This document shows, one piece after another, positions 1 to 15,200 of a DNA stretch of 64,000 nt. The first letter of the stretch is position 1. Each line of letters opens with the position of its first letter. The translations under genes were made by a program, and so were the position numbers. Under the pieces are notes generated by a model. That model had not been told where the DNA came from and did not search any database. It saw nothing but the letters and a program-made list of their open reading frames with translations. The stretch comes from Vanilla planifolia (Eukaryota; Streptophyta; Magnoliopsida; Asparagales; Orchidaceae): NCBI GenBank assembly GCA_023846275.1, contig JAIUJO010001043.1:50001-114000 (forward strand), written 5' to 3'.

Positions 1-17
1 AATAAAATAATAATAAC

Positions 18-51
<34 letters not shown>
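1..51. repeat. AAT trinucleotide microsatellite
   Basis: The window opens in a run of AAT units with two small interruptions. It passes directly into the GAA repeat, so the two trinucleotide repeats form one compound microsatellite. The left end is cut by the window edge. Confidence 0.95.
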
Positions 52-284
52 GAAGAAGAAGAAAAGAAAGAGAGGAAGTAGGAGAAGATGAAGAAGAAGA
101 AGGAGAAGAAGAAGAAGGAGAAGAAGAAGTAGAAGAAGAAAGAGAAGGAGAAGAAGGAGAAGAAGGAGAAGAAGAATAGGAAGAAGAAGAAGAGGAAGGA
201 GAAGAAGAAGTAGTAGTAGAAGTAGGTGAAGGAGAAGAAGAAGAAGCAGATGATGCAGAAGTTGAAGAAGAAGAAAGGGAGAAA

Positions 285-316
<32 letters not shown>

Positions 317-982
317 GAAGTAGAAGAAGAAGAAGAAGAAGAAGAAGTAGAAGAAGAAGCAATATAATAGGAAAAGGAAGAAGAAAAAGATGCAAAAGAA
401 GAAGCAGAAAAAAAAGGAGAAGGTGATTAAGGGGAAGAAGAAGAAAAAGGTGGAGAAGGAGAAGGAGAAGAAGAAGAAGAAGAAGAAGAAGAAGAAGAAG
501 AAGAAGAAGAAGAAAAAGAATGGCAAGAATAAGAAGAAGAAGATCAAGAAGAAGAAGATGATGAAGAAGAAGAAGAAGATGAAGAAGAAGAGCAAGAAGA
601 AAAGATGAAGATGATGAAGAAGAAGAAGAATAAGAAGAAGAAGATGAAGAACAAGAAGAAGATGAAGAAGAAGATGATGATGAAGAAGAAGAAGAAGAAG
701 AAGGTTAAGAAGAGGAAGAAGAAGAAGGAGAAGGAGAAGAAGGAGGAGAAGAAGAAGAAGCAAAAAGAGAAGGAGAAGAAGGAGGAGAAGAAGAAGTAGA
801 TGGAGAGGAAGACGAAGTAGAAGCAAGAGTAGAAGAAGAATAAGAAGTAGAAGAAGAAGCAGAAGAAGAAGAAATAGAAGTAGTAGTAGTAGTAGAAGTA
901 GATGGAGAAGAAGATGAAGGAGGAGGAGGAGGAGGAGGAGAGGAAAAAGAAGATGAAGAAGGAGATGTACAAGAAGAAGAAA

Positions 983-1013
<31 letters not shown>

Positions 1014-1455
1014 AGAAGAAGAAAAAAATGTAGAAGAATACTAAGAAGAAGAATAAGAAGTTGAATAAGAAGATGAAAAAGGAGTACAAGTAGAGGAAGA
1101 AGAAGAAGAACAGGATGAAGAAGAGGAGGAGGAAGAAGAAGAAGAAGAAGTCGAAGGAGAAGAGGATCAAGAAGAAGGAGAAGGAGAAGAAGAAGAAGGA
1201 GAAGAAGAAGAAGGTAAAGGAGAAGGAGAAGGAGAAGAAGAAGGAGAAGTAGAAAAAGAAGAAAAATGATATGAAGAATAAGAAGAAGAAGAAGAAGAAG
1301 AAGAGGAAAAAGAAAAAGAAGAAGAAAAAGAATAAGAAGAAGGACAAATAGAAGGAGAAGAAGAAGAGGGAGAAAAAGAAGAAAAGGAAGAGGAAGAAGG
1401 AGAAGAAGGAGAAGAAGAAAAAGGAGAAGAAGGTGAAGAAAAGAAGAAGAACAAC

Positions 1456-1489
<34 letters not shown>

Positions 1490-3057
1490 AGGAGAAGAAG
1501 ACGAGGAATAAGAAGGAGAAAAAGAAAAAGAAGAAGAGAAAAATGAAGAAGAAGATGAAGAAGAGGAAAAAGAAGAAGAAGAAGAAGAAAAAGAAGATGA
1601 AGATGAGGAAGAAGGGGAAGACGAAGGAGTCAATGAAGGAGAAGAAGAACGAGAAGAAGAAGAAGAAGAAGAGGAAGAAGAAGAAGATGATGATGAAGAG
1701 GAAGAAGAAGAAGAAAAAGAAGAAGAAGAAGAAGAACATGAAGAAGAGCTAGAAGAAGAAAAGTGGAAGATGAAGAAGAAAAAGAAGTAGGTGAAGAAGT
1801 AGTAGAAGAAGAAGAAAAAGATGAAGAAGAATAATATGATGAAGAAGACGAAGAAGAAGTAGAAGTAGAAGAAGAGGAAGAAAAAGAAGAAGAAGTGGAA
1901 GAAGAAAGAGAAGAAAAAGAAGGAGAAGAAGAAGAAGAAGAAGAGGAAGAGGATGAAGAAGAAGAAGAAGAAGAAGAAGAAAAAGAAAAAGAAGAGGAAG
2001 ATGATAAAGAAGAAGAAGATTAGGAAGATGAAGAAGAAGAGGAAGAAGTAGAGGAGGAAGAAGTGGAAGAACAAGAGGATGATGAAGAGGAAGAAGAAGG
2101 AGGAAGAGGAGAAGAAGAAGAGCATGAAGAAGAAGAAGAAATGGAGCAAAAGGAAAAAAAAGAAGATGATGAAGAAGAAGAAGTAGAAGAGGAACGAGAA
2201 GTAGGAGAAGATGGAGAAGAAGTATAAGAAGAAGAAGAAGAAGAAGACGAAGGAGGAGATGGAGAAGACGAAGAAGGAGAAGAAGAAGGTGAAGGGGAAG
2301 AAGAGGAGGAACATGAAAAAGAAGAAGAAGAAGAAGGTGAAGGGGAAGAAGAGGAAGAAGATGAAAAAGAATAAGAAAAAAAATGAAGAAATAGAAGAAG
2401 AAGAAGTGGAAGAAAAATAAGAAGAGGAAGAAGAAGGAGAAGAAGAAGAAGAAGGAGAAGGAGAAGAAGAAGAAGGAAGAGAAGAAGAAGAATGAGAAGG
2501 AGAAGGAGAAGAAGAAAGAGAAGGAGATGAAGAAGGAGAAGAAGGAAAAGAAGAAGAAAAAGAAGTGTCAGAAGAAGAAGAAGCAAAAAATGAAGAAAGA
2601 GAAGAAGAAGAAGAAGATGAAGAAGAAGATGAAGAAGAAGAAGAAGAAGATGAACAAGGAGAAGAAGGAGAAGGTGAAGAAGGAGATGAAGAAGAAGAAG
2701 AAGAAGAAGAAGAAGAAGAAGAAGATGAAGAAGGATAAGAAAAAGAAGGAGATTAAGAAGAATAAGAAAAAGAGGGAGAAGAAGAAGGAGAAGAAGAAGA
2801 AGAAGGAAAGGGAGGAGGAGGAGAAGAAGAAGAAGAAGAAGAAGAACAAGAAGAAGAAGAAAAAATGGAAGGAGAAGAAGAAGAAGAACAAGAACAAGGA
2901 GGAGAAGAAGAAGAGGAAGAAGAAGAAGAGGTAGAAGAAGTATGTCGATGATGAAGAAGATGAAAAACAAGAAAAGAAGAAGAGGAAGAAGAAGAAGAAG
3001 ACGAAGAAGAAGAGGAGGAAGAAGAAGAGGAATAAGAAGAAGAACAAGAAGAAAAGG
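52..3057. repeat. Giant imperfect GAA/AAG repeat, about 3 kb
   Basis: About 3 kb of GAA/AAG units with frequent single-base interruptions (GGA, GTA, GAT, AAA, CAA). The + strand is almost entirely purine. Open frames on both strands are low-complexity Lys/Arg/Glu or Phe/Ser/Leu runs and are not genes. The tract ends abruptly near 3057, and SatA starts in mid-monomer beyond it. Long GAA.TTC tracts are known to form triplex DNA and to be length-unstable. Whether this one does is inference. Length errors in assembly are also likely in such a tract. Confidence 0.97.
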
Positions 3058-6000
3058 AGCTGTATCTAAATAAGTTCTTTTTTATATTTGAGACGTTTCA
3101 TTTTTTAGAGTTTTGGCATTTCTTGTGTGATATTTGTTAATTGTTTGTTGTTTGATAATCCAAGATGTTATACTTGATGACTTAGTATCTTCAAATGCAA
3201 GTTTCCTGCATAGTTTTATCATTTACTCAAATTTTTCTCTTTAATTTACTAATTTTACATTAAAACTATGATTCTTCTTTATTAAGACTTCTAAATAACT
3301 TTAATTTTGTTCTAATGAAAATTTTCAATTTATCTCATTTTAACTTTATTGTACATTTACTTGATATTAAAAAAAAAATTATTAATAGTTATGTTTATTT
3401 AAATTTCTATATGCAGTAATTCTAAACAAGGTTTTATCTAAAAAAGATCTCGTTGTAATCATTTGGGCAATCTCTATAAAATCAAATATATATTTGCAAT
3501 TTTTAAAATTTAATTTTCTAAAATTTTTTAATGCTATGCGAGATATTTTTACTCTTACATAATTTGAAAATCAAGGACGTTACACTAAATCTCCTTAAAA
3601 GTTTTTAACGAAACTCATACTATACAATTTATATCAATTTTCATAATTTTTATTTTTATCTTTTTATTATATTGTGAAACTAAAATTCTTGTCTCATGTA
3701 ACATTTATGTTGCTTTTATTTAATCAGAATATATTGATTTTATTTTATCCCACTTCATTTTAACATATTTTTACTTAATATTAAAAAAGACTTTTATGAA
3801 TATTTTATTTTATTTAGTCTATTAATTTGTAGTAATTCTTAAAAAAAATTTATTGAGATGAAACATATGTCATTAGACTCGTCCTTACATGTTTAATTAA
3901 ATTCAATATAATTTATTTTACTTTTTTAAAAATATTCAATTTTCAAGGGTTTTGGAACACCTTGCAAAGCATTTCAATTCAAATCTAATATGATGGCTAA
4001 GAATATTACATTTGATTTTTGCAGTAACTTTGTATGGAACCTTCCCCACACAATTTTGCTAATTTCTTCAAATTTTCCATTTTGATTTGGTTTTAACACT
4101 ATGTTACTCCAAAATCTCCATTAACATGATTGTTACATCACTTTGATTTCTTTAATATTACATTGCTTCAAATTATCCTATTTGACCTTTAAAATATATT
4201 AAAATAATAATTTATTTTTATTTTTCTTATTAAATTTGTAATTCATACTAGTTTCAAAGGTGGTTAAATCAGGAGGAAGCAAACACAAATGAGATCGTCT
4301 CGACAAGCTCTAACTAATTAAATATATATTTTTATATTTTTAAATATTTTTAAGCTTTTGTCTTGCTTTATAAGACTTTTCTTCATGTAATTGATATGAT
4401 GATCAAGGAGGTTATAATAAATCTCGTTATTATCTTCGAATGCAATAATCCCATACAATTTATATCATTTCTTCAAATTTTTGCTTCGATGTTACTATAT
4501 TAAAATATGACAATAAATCCTAGCTCTTATGATGTATAAATTGCTTCGTTTGGGTTATAAAACATTTCTTCAATTTATTTTAATACTGCATTAAAATATA
4601 TTGACTTAATTTTAAAATCATAATTTGTTATTATTCATACTTATTAAATTTGATAATTCATTATAATTCTAAATAAGTTCTGGCCAAGATGAAAAATGTA
4701 TCATTGCACTCGTCTAAATGACAATCAATATAATTAATTTTTCTATAATTTTAAATATTTTATTACTGAATGTTTGGGTACACTAATCCTTAAATATTTT
4801 ATTATTTATTTTTGCATTTTTAAATATTTTACAAGTGAATCTTATTTGTACATAATTTGACTATCTATGATGTAACACTAGTTCTCTCTAGTATTTTGAA
4901 AAGTAACTTTCTTATACAATTATCTCATTACTTCAATTCTTTTTCTTTTTTTGATTATCTTACTATGTAACTCTAAGTATACTCTTATGTAGTTATTACA
5001 TTACGTTTATTTTATTAGATTACAATTTATTAATCTCATTTTAGTTTGAATATATATTTACTTGTTATTAAAATTTTAATTTATTAATATTTAAGACTTC
5101 ATTTCTTTGGTAATTTATAGTAATTCCAATTGAGGTCCAATTGAGTCAAAGGAAATGTTGTCGGACCTTCTTGTAAAGCTCTATCTGTTAGATATTCATT
5201 TTTTTATTTTTAAGTAATTTTTAAGAGATTTCTCATGCTTTACAAACTTTTTGATCCATGGCATTTTTTATGATTCTGGGCATTACATTGAATTTTGTTA
5301 TGTTCATTGAATTCAACTTACCAAAATAATTTATCTCTTTACTTCAACTTTTTCTCTTTGATTTCAATATGCTAGTGCATTACTCTAATTGTCCTTTCCA
5401 TGAATTCTACATAGCTTAGATAAGGTTAGATTATATTGCTTCACTTTATGTTATTTAATTTTAATATATATTTACTTATAGAAGTAGTAAAAAAATTTTA
5501 ATATTTGTGCATATATTTATAAAAATTATTAGTAATTTCAACTGATGTTTGATCGAGATGCAACAAATACCTGGACACTTCTCAATGATATATATCAAAT
5601 TAAATAATTATTTTTTTATTTACATATATATTATTTCATGACAATTTTTCATACTTTATGAATTATTTTTATTTTGTAACTAATTTGGAACTCAATGAAA
5701 TTACATTTGATTTGTTTAATATGTTATAATGCAACTTTCACAAAATTTTCATTTAGATTATTTATAACACTATGTCACTCTAATTTTTCTTGCATGTGAC
5801 TTTTGCATCATTTTCGTTTAGTTTTATTAAATTAGTTCAATTTATATTATTTTAGATGTATTATATGTTTACAAATAAAATTTAATTATTATTTTTACTT
5901 AGTTAAATAAGTTTTTGATGACAATTCTAAATGAGGACAAACAAAGACATAAGAAACATCATGAAACTTCTCTCAACAAACACTATGTAATAAAATATTT

Positions 6001-6475
6001 ATTTCATAATTTTACAATTTGCACCATATTTGATGATAAAGGATATTATGCTTAAGATCTTTTGTTTTCTAGAATGTCACTTATCCCAAGTAATGTTTTT
6101 CATTTCTTCTAATATTTCACTTTTTTTGGTCATATTATTTTTAAACTCAAATTATCCTATTGTTTAACCTTTTAATTACTTTTATTTTGTTAGATTAAAT
6201 TGTTTCAAACAAGGTTTGATTGATTTGAAATAAATATTGTTGGACACCTCTCAAATGTTACATTGATTTCGTTAATCATTTTTATGTTTTTAAATATTTA
6301 GTTACCCATAATTTAGTCCCACATTTCATTGCATTGTATTTAATATCACATTTAGAAAATGAAGATGTTATACTTAACTTCCTCTATAACATAGGGTACA
6401 TCTTTTCAATATAATTTATCTCATTTCTTAAAAATTTTAGCTTTGATTTAAGTATATTAGAATGAAGCTCAAACA
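3058..6475 (+). repeat. SatA satellite block 1 (+ orientation)
   Basis: About eight diverged tandem monomers of roughly 0.42 kb. A recurrent landmark is a phrase close to GATGATCAAGGATGTTACAC. Versions lie near 3153, 3566, 3980, 4398, 4862, 5690, 6030 and 6357. It is followed by a phrase close to TTTATCTCATTTCTTCAA and then one close to GATTTGGTTATATTACTATG. No coding potential is seen. The first monomer is entered part-way, directly after the GAA tract. Confidence 0.88.
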
Positions 6476-9400
6476 ACATTGAAGTAATCCAATATAAAAA
6501 AATCAAACACATGTAATGATCACATTAAAGGAGATTGGAGTTACATTTTGATCTAACCAAATCAAATAAAAAACTAAAGAAATGAGGTAATTTGATTAGG
6601 AAAGTAGCATAATATGATACAAAGAAGGTCATGTGTAATATCCTCAATCTCGAATAAACTAGTACTCACTATATCTTGTAAAGCATACCAAAACCAAATA
6701 AAAATTTTAGAAATATAAAAATTAATATTTATATGGATAGAGCATTTTGAGATATCTCTAGCTTTATTTGTTTTGAGTAAATCAAAACTCATTTTGAATA
6801 ACTATAATTACTAAAGAAAATGTAAATAAATAACAATAATAGATTTTTTTAATACTAAAGAAATATATATTAAAGCTGAAATGATATAAATTCAATTAAT
6901 GTAATATAGGAAATTTACTTGTTTGACTTGTAATGTGAGAGCAGCTTTAGAGTTAATAAATAATATAATGAAATCGTAGTAAAAATTTTTTAAGAAATGA
7001 GGCAAATTACAAAGAGAGCATCCAAAGTTGTAAGATGATAGAGTGTGTAATTCTTAATCATAAAATTAGGTACGAATTTAAATATCATATAAAACATCCA
7101 AAAACCTTACAAAATAAAATATTTAGACATGTTTAATTAAATATTTAATTGGAAATAGGATGTCAGGATAACGATATTGATACAAAACTAATTCTTGATA
7201 ATAAAAAAATTCTTTTAATGTTAAGTAAATATATACTAAAGCTAGAATGAGATTAATTAAAGTGATGTAATATAACAAAATCAAAGCAATGTAAAGATCA
7301 TAAGATTATGGAATTTACATTTGATATTAATACAACTAAATTTAATTGAGATGAAATATGATAAATTGCACTATAATTTTCAATTTGAAGATACTGAGGA
7401 GTTCAAGTGCAACATCCTCGATCATCAACTAAGATATTATTTGAAATATCTCGTACAGAGTACTGTAACCTTAGAAAATAAAATATTCAAAACAAGAAAA
7501 AGGTTATTTAATTGAATGAAGGTCTTAAAGATGAGTCCAATAACGTTTGTTTTATCTTAACTAATTTATCCCATAAAATAATATTTAAATATGTTTTAAC
7601 ACTAAATAATTTAAATTGAAGGAATTTAATATAAGAGATTCAAAGCAATGTATAGATTACATAAGAGAAAAATTATAATTTTATAGTAATAAAACAAAAT
7701 AAAAGAAGAAAATTATTAGATATAAGATAAATTTGACAAGAAAGCTACATTCCAAAATACTATCGGGACCAAGTGTAACATCTTCAATTAACCAATAAGG
7801 TACAAATCAAAAAAAATTTTGAAAAGCAATAAAACATTATTTTTTAAAAATATAATATTGAATATTTAATTGCATAAAGGGCATGGAGATTTGTTAAAGA
7901 TTGTTTACACCATCTTGATTAGACCCCAATTTCAATTTTTATGAATAACAAAATCAAAAAAACAAAGCAAAGGATAAGTTATTATTTTAATATCAATTAA
8001 AACATGTTTAAATAAAAATGAAAGAAATTCAAGTAATATAAGATAACAAAATCAAATACATGTAAATGTCATTCAAGAAATGATTTTGAGTTACATTATA
8101 ATATAACCAAATGGAAAAGAATATTTGAAAAAAAGAGATGAATTGCATAAGAATGTTGCATTTGAAGATACTAAAGAGGTTATGTTTAACATGTTTGATG
8201 TTTAAATCATGTCTGAATAAAAATATGTTGTAAAGCAAGAAAAAACCTAGTAAAAAAGTTTCAAAATATTGTAATGAATATTTAATTATATAGAACTTGT
8301 TGAGACTACTACAATTAAGTTTCTATCATGTTGATTAGAACTTTTTCTAAAAAATAGCATACAAAAAATAAGTAAGCATAAATAACAATATATTATTATT
8401 TTAAATTTGAAATAAGAGAAATTGAAAAAATTTAAAATAACTAATTAAAGTAATGAAAAGGTTGCACGAAAGCATTATTGCAATTAATAGGCATTACAAA
8501 GAAATCAATAAAAAATTATCGAAATGTGATAAATATTATAGGAAAATTGCAATATGCAATTCTTAGACGATCGATTGTAACCTCATTGACCGCCAAATTA
8601 GGTAACAATTAAAATGACTAATAAAACATGCCAATACCCTAGAAAATCAAATTTTTAAAATAGAAGAAATGAATTTTTAATTAAGTAAAACTCCTCAAGG
8701 TGACTATAATGACGTTTATCTTATCCCCACTAATTCACGTTTTCAATTATATTGAATTATAAAAAGTTATTAAATATAAATAATAATAAATCATTTTTTT
8801 TGTATTACATGTATATACACAAAGTTTAAACAATATAAATAGAAATAATATAATATCAACAAACACAAACATTATAGTGGTCATGCAAGAGGAGAATTTG
8901 AGTTTCACTATAAAACATTGAAATCAAAGGAAAAAATTTGTAAAAACGAGAAAACGCTTATGGCAACATTTAATTTCATGATGATAAGAGGTGCGGTCAT
9001 AACATCATCAATCATCAATTTAAGTACGAAATAAAATATCGAATAAAGGGTGTCAAAACCTAAGAAAATACAATTTTTTTAAAAATAAACAAAATGCTAA
9101 CTAAATAGATGGTTGTCATTTAACAAAGTCAAATGACCATTGTTTCATCAAAATCGGATAATATTTCACATTATTGAACAGCACAAAAGTAAATAAGCAT
9201 AAATAATCATAAATTATTATTTTCTTATTATGTAAATAGTTGTCCATGTTAAAATAAGATAAATTGAAGTAATGTAATGTAACCAAAACACTGACATGTA
9301 AATGTAACATGAGAGAAGATTTAGAGATACATAGTAGCATAAAAATTATAAGCTAAAATTTGAAGAAATGACATAGTTTTATCCAAAAGTTGTCCTACAA

Positions 9401-10477
9401 TATATTCAACTTATTGATGTAATATCCTTCATCTTCAAATCATGTACGAATCAAAATATTTTGCTAAATAAGGCAAAATACCAATAAATTTTTTTATGAT
9501 TCTAAAAATAAATATTAATTTGATAAATCATGTTTATGAGTCAGAATATGTTTATTCTATTTGGATAAAACCTTGGTTTTAAATGCCATGAATTCCTAAA
9601 GTATGCAATCATAAATAATAATAAATCGTTATTTCAAACTTAACAAATTACGTGCATATGAAAAGCAAAATAAGATAAGTTAAATTAATATAATTAAATA
9701 AAATCAAAGTGATATCAAGGTCCAGAAGAAGAGATTTAGTGTATCATAATAATATATAATAATTTAAGCAAAAACCTCAAGAAATGGCATAAATTATGGA
9801 AGAAAGTTATTGTTCATGATAGTAAAGTGATCAAGTGTAACACACTATATAGTTAAACAATATACAAATGAAACATATTTGTAAAGTTTGACAAAGTCAT
9901 AAAAATAAAATAATTAAAAAATTTTGAAAATAAATTTTTCATTATATAGAGCCCGTAAGGACAAGTCCAATGAAATTTACTTTTCTTGATTGAACTTCAC
10001 TTAAAAAATTTTAAATTAAGAAACTAAATAAAGGCAAATCTTAAAATATTATAATTTTAAATCAAACAAATATAAATAAAAGTTGAAATGAGATTTTTTT
10101 GAAGAAATGTAATATAACCAAAAAAGCCAATGTAAACATAACATGGAAGGACATTTAGAGTTACATTGCAATATTAAAAATTCAAAGCAAAATAATTGAT
10201 GAAATGAAATAAATTGTATGCATAATTACCGTTTAAAGATACAATGGAGATCGAGTATAATATTCTTGATCGTTAAGATAGATAAAATAAAAATATATAC
10301 TAAGGCATGCCAAAAAACATAAACAATATTTGAAAATATAAAAATAAATATATAATTATATAGAGCTCATCAATACACGCCAATGACATTTGCTTTGTCA
10401 TGAGCGAACCTCGTTTGGAATTGTGATGAAGTAAAAAATTAAATAAGAATAAAAAATAAATTATTATTTTAATTCCA

Positions 10478-10478
<1 letters not shown>

Positions 10479-10558
<80 letters not shown>
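10479..10558. repeat. Compound (AC)n(AT)n microsatellite
   Basis: A run of AC units with one AAAC interruption near 10497, changing into AT units at about 10535. It lies inside a SatA monomer. An open frame through it reads as a Cys-Val run and is an artefact. Confidence 0.97.
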
Positions 10559-11199
10559 GATAACCAAATCAGAATGGTCACTTAAGAAAAGATTTTGAGT
10601 TTTTACTACAATATCTATATCTAAGATAAAGCTTTTGAAGTGATGATATAAATTACATTAGAAAGTAGAATTTCAAGATAGTGAAGAGATCGAGTGTTGC
10701 ATCCTAGATCACCAAATTAGGCACAAACCAAAATGTTCCACAAAGAGTACAAAACACTTAGAAAATAAAATATTTAAATTTATGAAGATGACTATTTTAT
10801 TAAATAGAGCTTGCGTAGGTGAGTTTAATGATGTTTCTTTGTCTTAATGTTACCTCATTTAGAAAAACTAAAACTTAAAGAAATAAATAAGAAAAAATGT
10901 TACTAAATTATTTTTTTAATATAAATAAGGCATATATTGATCGAGATATAAGATAATTAAAAGTAATGTAATTTAGCCAAATCAATTTAATGTAAACATC
11001 ACATGAGATAAAATTTAGAGTTACTTACATAATTAAATCAAAGTGAAGAAATTAAAGAAATAAGATAGGTTGTATAGAAAAAAAATAGACCAAGATATCA
11101 GGGTGATTAAGTGTATAATCTTTGATCCTCAAATAAGCTACAAAAAAATTACCAGTAAAACATGCTAAAATCTTAGAAAATAAGATTATAAAAAAATGT

Positions 11200-11303
<104 letters not shown>

Positions 11304-12215
11304 GATAGAACTCATTGAGATGAGCCTAATGACATTTTTTTCTTCTCCATTTACCATTGTTGGAATTACTAAAAATTACCAAGTCAAATAACAATAAGTA
11401 AAAATTATTACTTTAGCATTAAAAACAATATATTGAAGTTGAAATGGGATTAATTTAAATTGTACAATATAACCAAAGAAAGTAATTAAAGTATAAGAGA
11501 GGAATATTATAATTTCAATATAATATAAAAAATTTAAGAAAAGTTTTTAAAGCATTAGATTAATTTTTTAGGAATATTGTATTCCAAGAAACAAAGGTGG
11601 TAGAGTAGGATTTCCTTGATAGTCAAAGTTAGGTAAAAGTAGAACTATTTCCTAAACATTATCAAAACATTATAAAATAATATTTTAAAATATAAAAATT
11701 AATTTAATTAGATAGAGCATGTCAAAATTAGAGCAATGACACTTATTACATCCAATCAAGCATCAGTAAGAATTATAATGAGTTACTAAATAAAATATTC
11801 ATAAATAATAATATAATGTTGACTTAATATTAGATAAATGTGTATTAAAACAAAATGAGGTAAATTGAAATAGTATAATATAACATTTCAACAAGTTTTA
11901 AATGTCAAATGATAGGTTATTTAGACTTCTATTGTAATAAAACAAAATTGAAACAAACAAATTTAATAAAAAAGGATAAAATATACAAGAAAGTTGTATT
12001 TTAAGATATCAATAAGATGGAGTAAAATATTATAGAACATCAAATAAAGTAGAAATAAAAATGACTTATAAAACATTCAAAAATCCTTGAATTTGAAATA
12101 TTTTAAAATATTAAAAATGAAAGCACAACTAGAAAGAGCTCATCGAGGCAATTTCAATCACATTTGCTTCATCTCAATTGCCACAAATTTGAATTATTAT
12201 GAGTTACCAATAGAG

Positions 12216-15200
12216 TAGGACTTCCTTTATAGCATAATTTAATTAGTTTCTACTAATGTTTCTTTTTGATAAGGATATATTACTATGAAATTCTAATTCT
12301 CTTCTTACATGACCTCTACATCACTTTCATTTAGTTATTTTACTTTACTTTAATTTAGGTCGTTTTAGTTAGAGCATTTGTCTTCTTATTATCAAAATAA
12401 TAATTTTCTTTTTTTTTATGCTTATTTTTTTTGAAAACTTATAGTATTTTTAAACCATGTTTGATAGAGACAAAACAAATATCTTTGGACCTATCTTGAT
12501 GACCTCTAACCAACTAATTATTCATTTCATTATTTATAAATATTTCATTTGTATTTTTACATGAAAGAAGAGACATTTCTATTCATACATGAATCCATAA
12601 TTAAGGATGCTATACTCGATCTCCTTCCCATGTCGGAATGCATCTTTTTACTACATTTTTTATCATTTCTTAAATTTTTTTTGATTTGGTAATCATACAA
12701 TTAGCTATAATGCTTGGTTCATATGACCTTTTTGTTGCATTGATTTAAATATATTATATTACTTCAATTTATCTTGTTTTATCTTTATTATACATTTACT
12801 CAAAATTTAGATTATAATTTATTGTTATTTTAAGTGATAATTTACTTTAATTCTTAACAATGTCAAATTGTGCTAAAATAAAAGTTATTGGGTTTGTTTT
12901 GATGAACTTTACCTAATTAAATAGTTTTAATGTTTTAAAATAATTTTTGCATTTTGGTATGTTTTATGAGAAATTGTGATTCATGCATAACTTGATAATA
13001 AAGAATATTACACTTAAATTCCTTAGTAACTTGGGATGTAACATTCGTGGAGAGTTTATCTTATTTCTTCAAATTTTTTGTTTTGATATGGTTACATTGC
13101 TTTCAAACAATAATTCTCTTCTCGTGTGACCATTCTATAACTTTCATTTAATTTAATTACATTTCATCAATTCATCTCTTTTCAATTTTCATTCAACTTT
13201 ATTTTGATCAAGATGAAATAAATATTATAGAACTCATTTCAATGATCTTTACCTTATAAAATATACATTTTACTTTTTTTTAAATAAATTTTTTTCTAGG
13301 GTTTTATTAATCTTTACAAGAGATTTTTTCTTTTTCTAATTTAGCAATAGAATATCCAATATTCAATCTACTTAGTTCTTAGTAATGTAACTTTCTCACA
13401 TAATTTATCTCGATTTTTCAAGTTTTTTTATTTAGTTATTTTATAACAAAACTCTAATTCTCTTATCTTGAGGCCTTTACTTAGCATTCTTTTTTTATAT
13501 ATATTTTATTACTTTAGCCTATTTTATTTCATCTTTCATATATAGTTACTTAATTGAAAAATAATAATTTTTTTTAAACTTATTGGTATAGGTAATTCAT
13601 AATAATTCCAAACAAGATATAATAGAGGAAAAATAAAAATTATTAAAAGGATCTCAATACACTCTATCAACTTAGATACTTAATTTCTTATTTTTTGAAT
13701 ATTTTATTTTCTATTGTTTGTTTATACTTCTTGTGTCATTTGATTTGTGCCTATTTTGACAATCTAGTGAGCTACAATAGATCTCCTTTTTATCGTGATA
13801 TACAACATTGCTATACAATTTATCCTTTTTCTTTAATTTTTTAGTTTCATTTGGTCACATTATCCTCTAATGTGACCTTCATAATACTTCAATTTAGTTA
13901 AATTACATTTCATTAAGTTATATGTTTTTAGTTTTAATACAAATTTATTTAATATTAAAATAATAATTTTTTATTTTTTATATTTAGTCACTTTGGCAAC
14001 TTATAGTTATTCTAAAAGAGGTCTTACCAACAATAAACAAATATCATTGGAGTCATCAAGAGGAGAAGTATAAATCTTTTAATTTTACAAATTGAAATTT
14101 CATACTTGCGTTTTACCACAAAGGATGAGATATTTCTATTCATACATGATTTGATAATTTGGGACTTTATACAAGATGTTCTCTGATTTTTTAGAAAGCA
14201 ACTTTCTAGTAAAATTCATTTAATTTTTTCAAATGTTTTGCTCATTTGATTATAATATTATGAAATTCAAGTTCTCATAATTTATCTTGTTTCAAATGTT
14301 TGGCTTTATTATATATTTACATTATATTTTAAAAAATGATTTATTATTATCAATTCTTATTTGCTTTTGTAATTCATAGTAATTCAAAACAATGTCTAAT
14401 TGAGATGAAATATTTATCGTTGGTCTTTTCTAGAAGAGCTCATCTAATTAAGTAGATAATTTTTTATTTTAAAATAGTTTATTTTCTAGTATTTTGATAT
14501 ATTGTATGAGTCATTATGATTTGTACCTAACAAATAATCAAGGATGTTATAATCAAACTCCTTATGATCTTGGAATGTTACTTTTCAATATAGTTTTTGT
14601 CATTTTGTGAATGTTTTCACATTGATTTAATTATATACCTTTGAAAATCAAATTTGCCTCTGTTAAGACCTTTACATCATTTTGATTTAGTTATATTATA
14701 ATTCTTTAATTTATCTTCTCATAACTTCATTATATTTTAAATTTTAGACTAATAATTTATTATTATTTTTCCTCATTTTCTCTAGAGATTTTTAGTAATT
14801 CCAATGTTTTATTTTTATTTGGTTGTTTTATTTCTTAACTATAAATCTCCTTTTCTACTTCCCCTTATGTGTCTTTTATTTAGTTATCAAAGATTACTTA
14901 ACTTAATTTTATTTCATCTTAAATATTAATACATTGATATATATAATTAATGTTAAAATAACAATTTAATATTTTTTCATTTACTTTTATTTTTCATAGT
15001 AATTTCAAATAAGGATTGTTCGAGGGTCAAAAAAATGTCTTAGAACTTGTCTCGAAGAGCTTATGAAGTTTTTATTTTTGTTATATTTCTAAAACTTTTA
15101 TTTTCAATTATTTTTGTATTTTTTATTAGGCAATTCTTTTTCATCATAATTTAACTATTGATAATTTTTAGCATTCAATCATTTTCATATCTCAAAATGA

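Noticed and set aside
226-3047. Several long open frames in the GAA tract (Lys/Arg/Glu-rich or Phe/Leu/Ser-rich).
   Set aside because: They exist only because GAA repeats contain few stops. There is no start context, domain or complexity.
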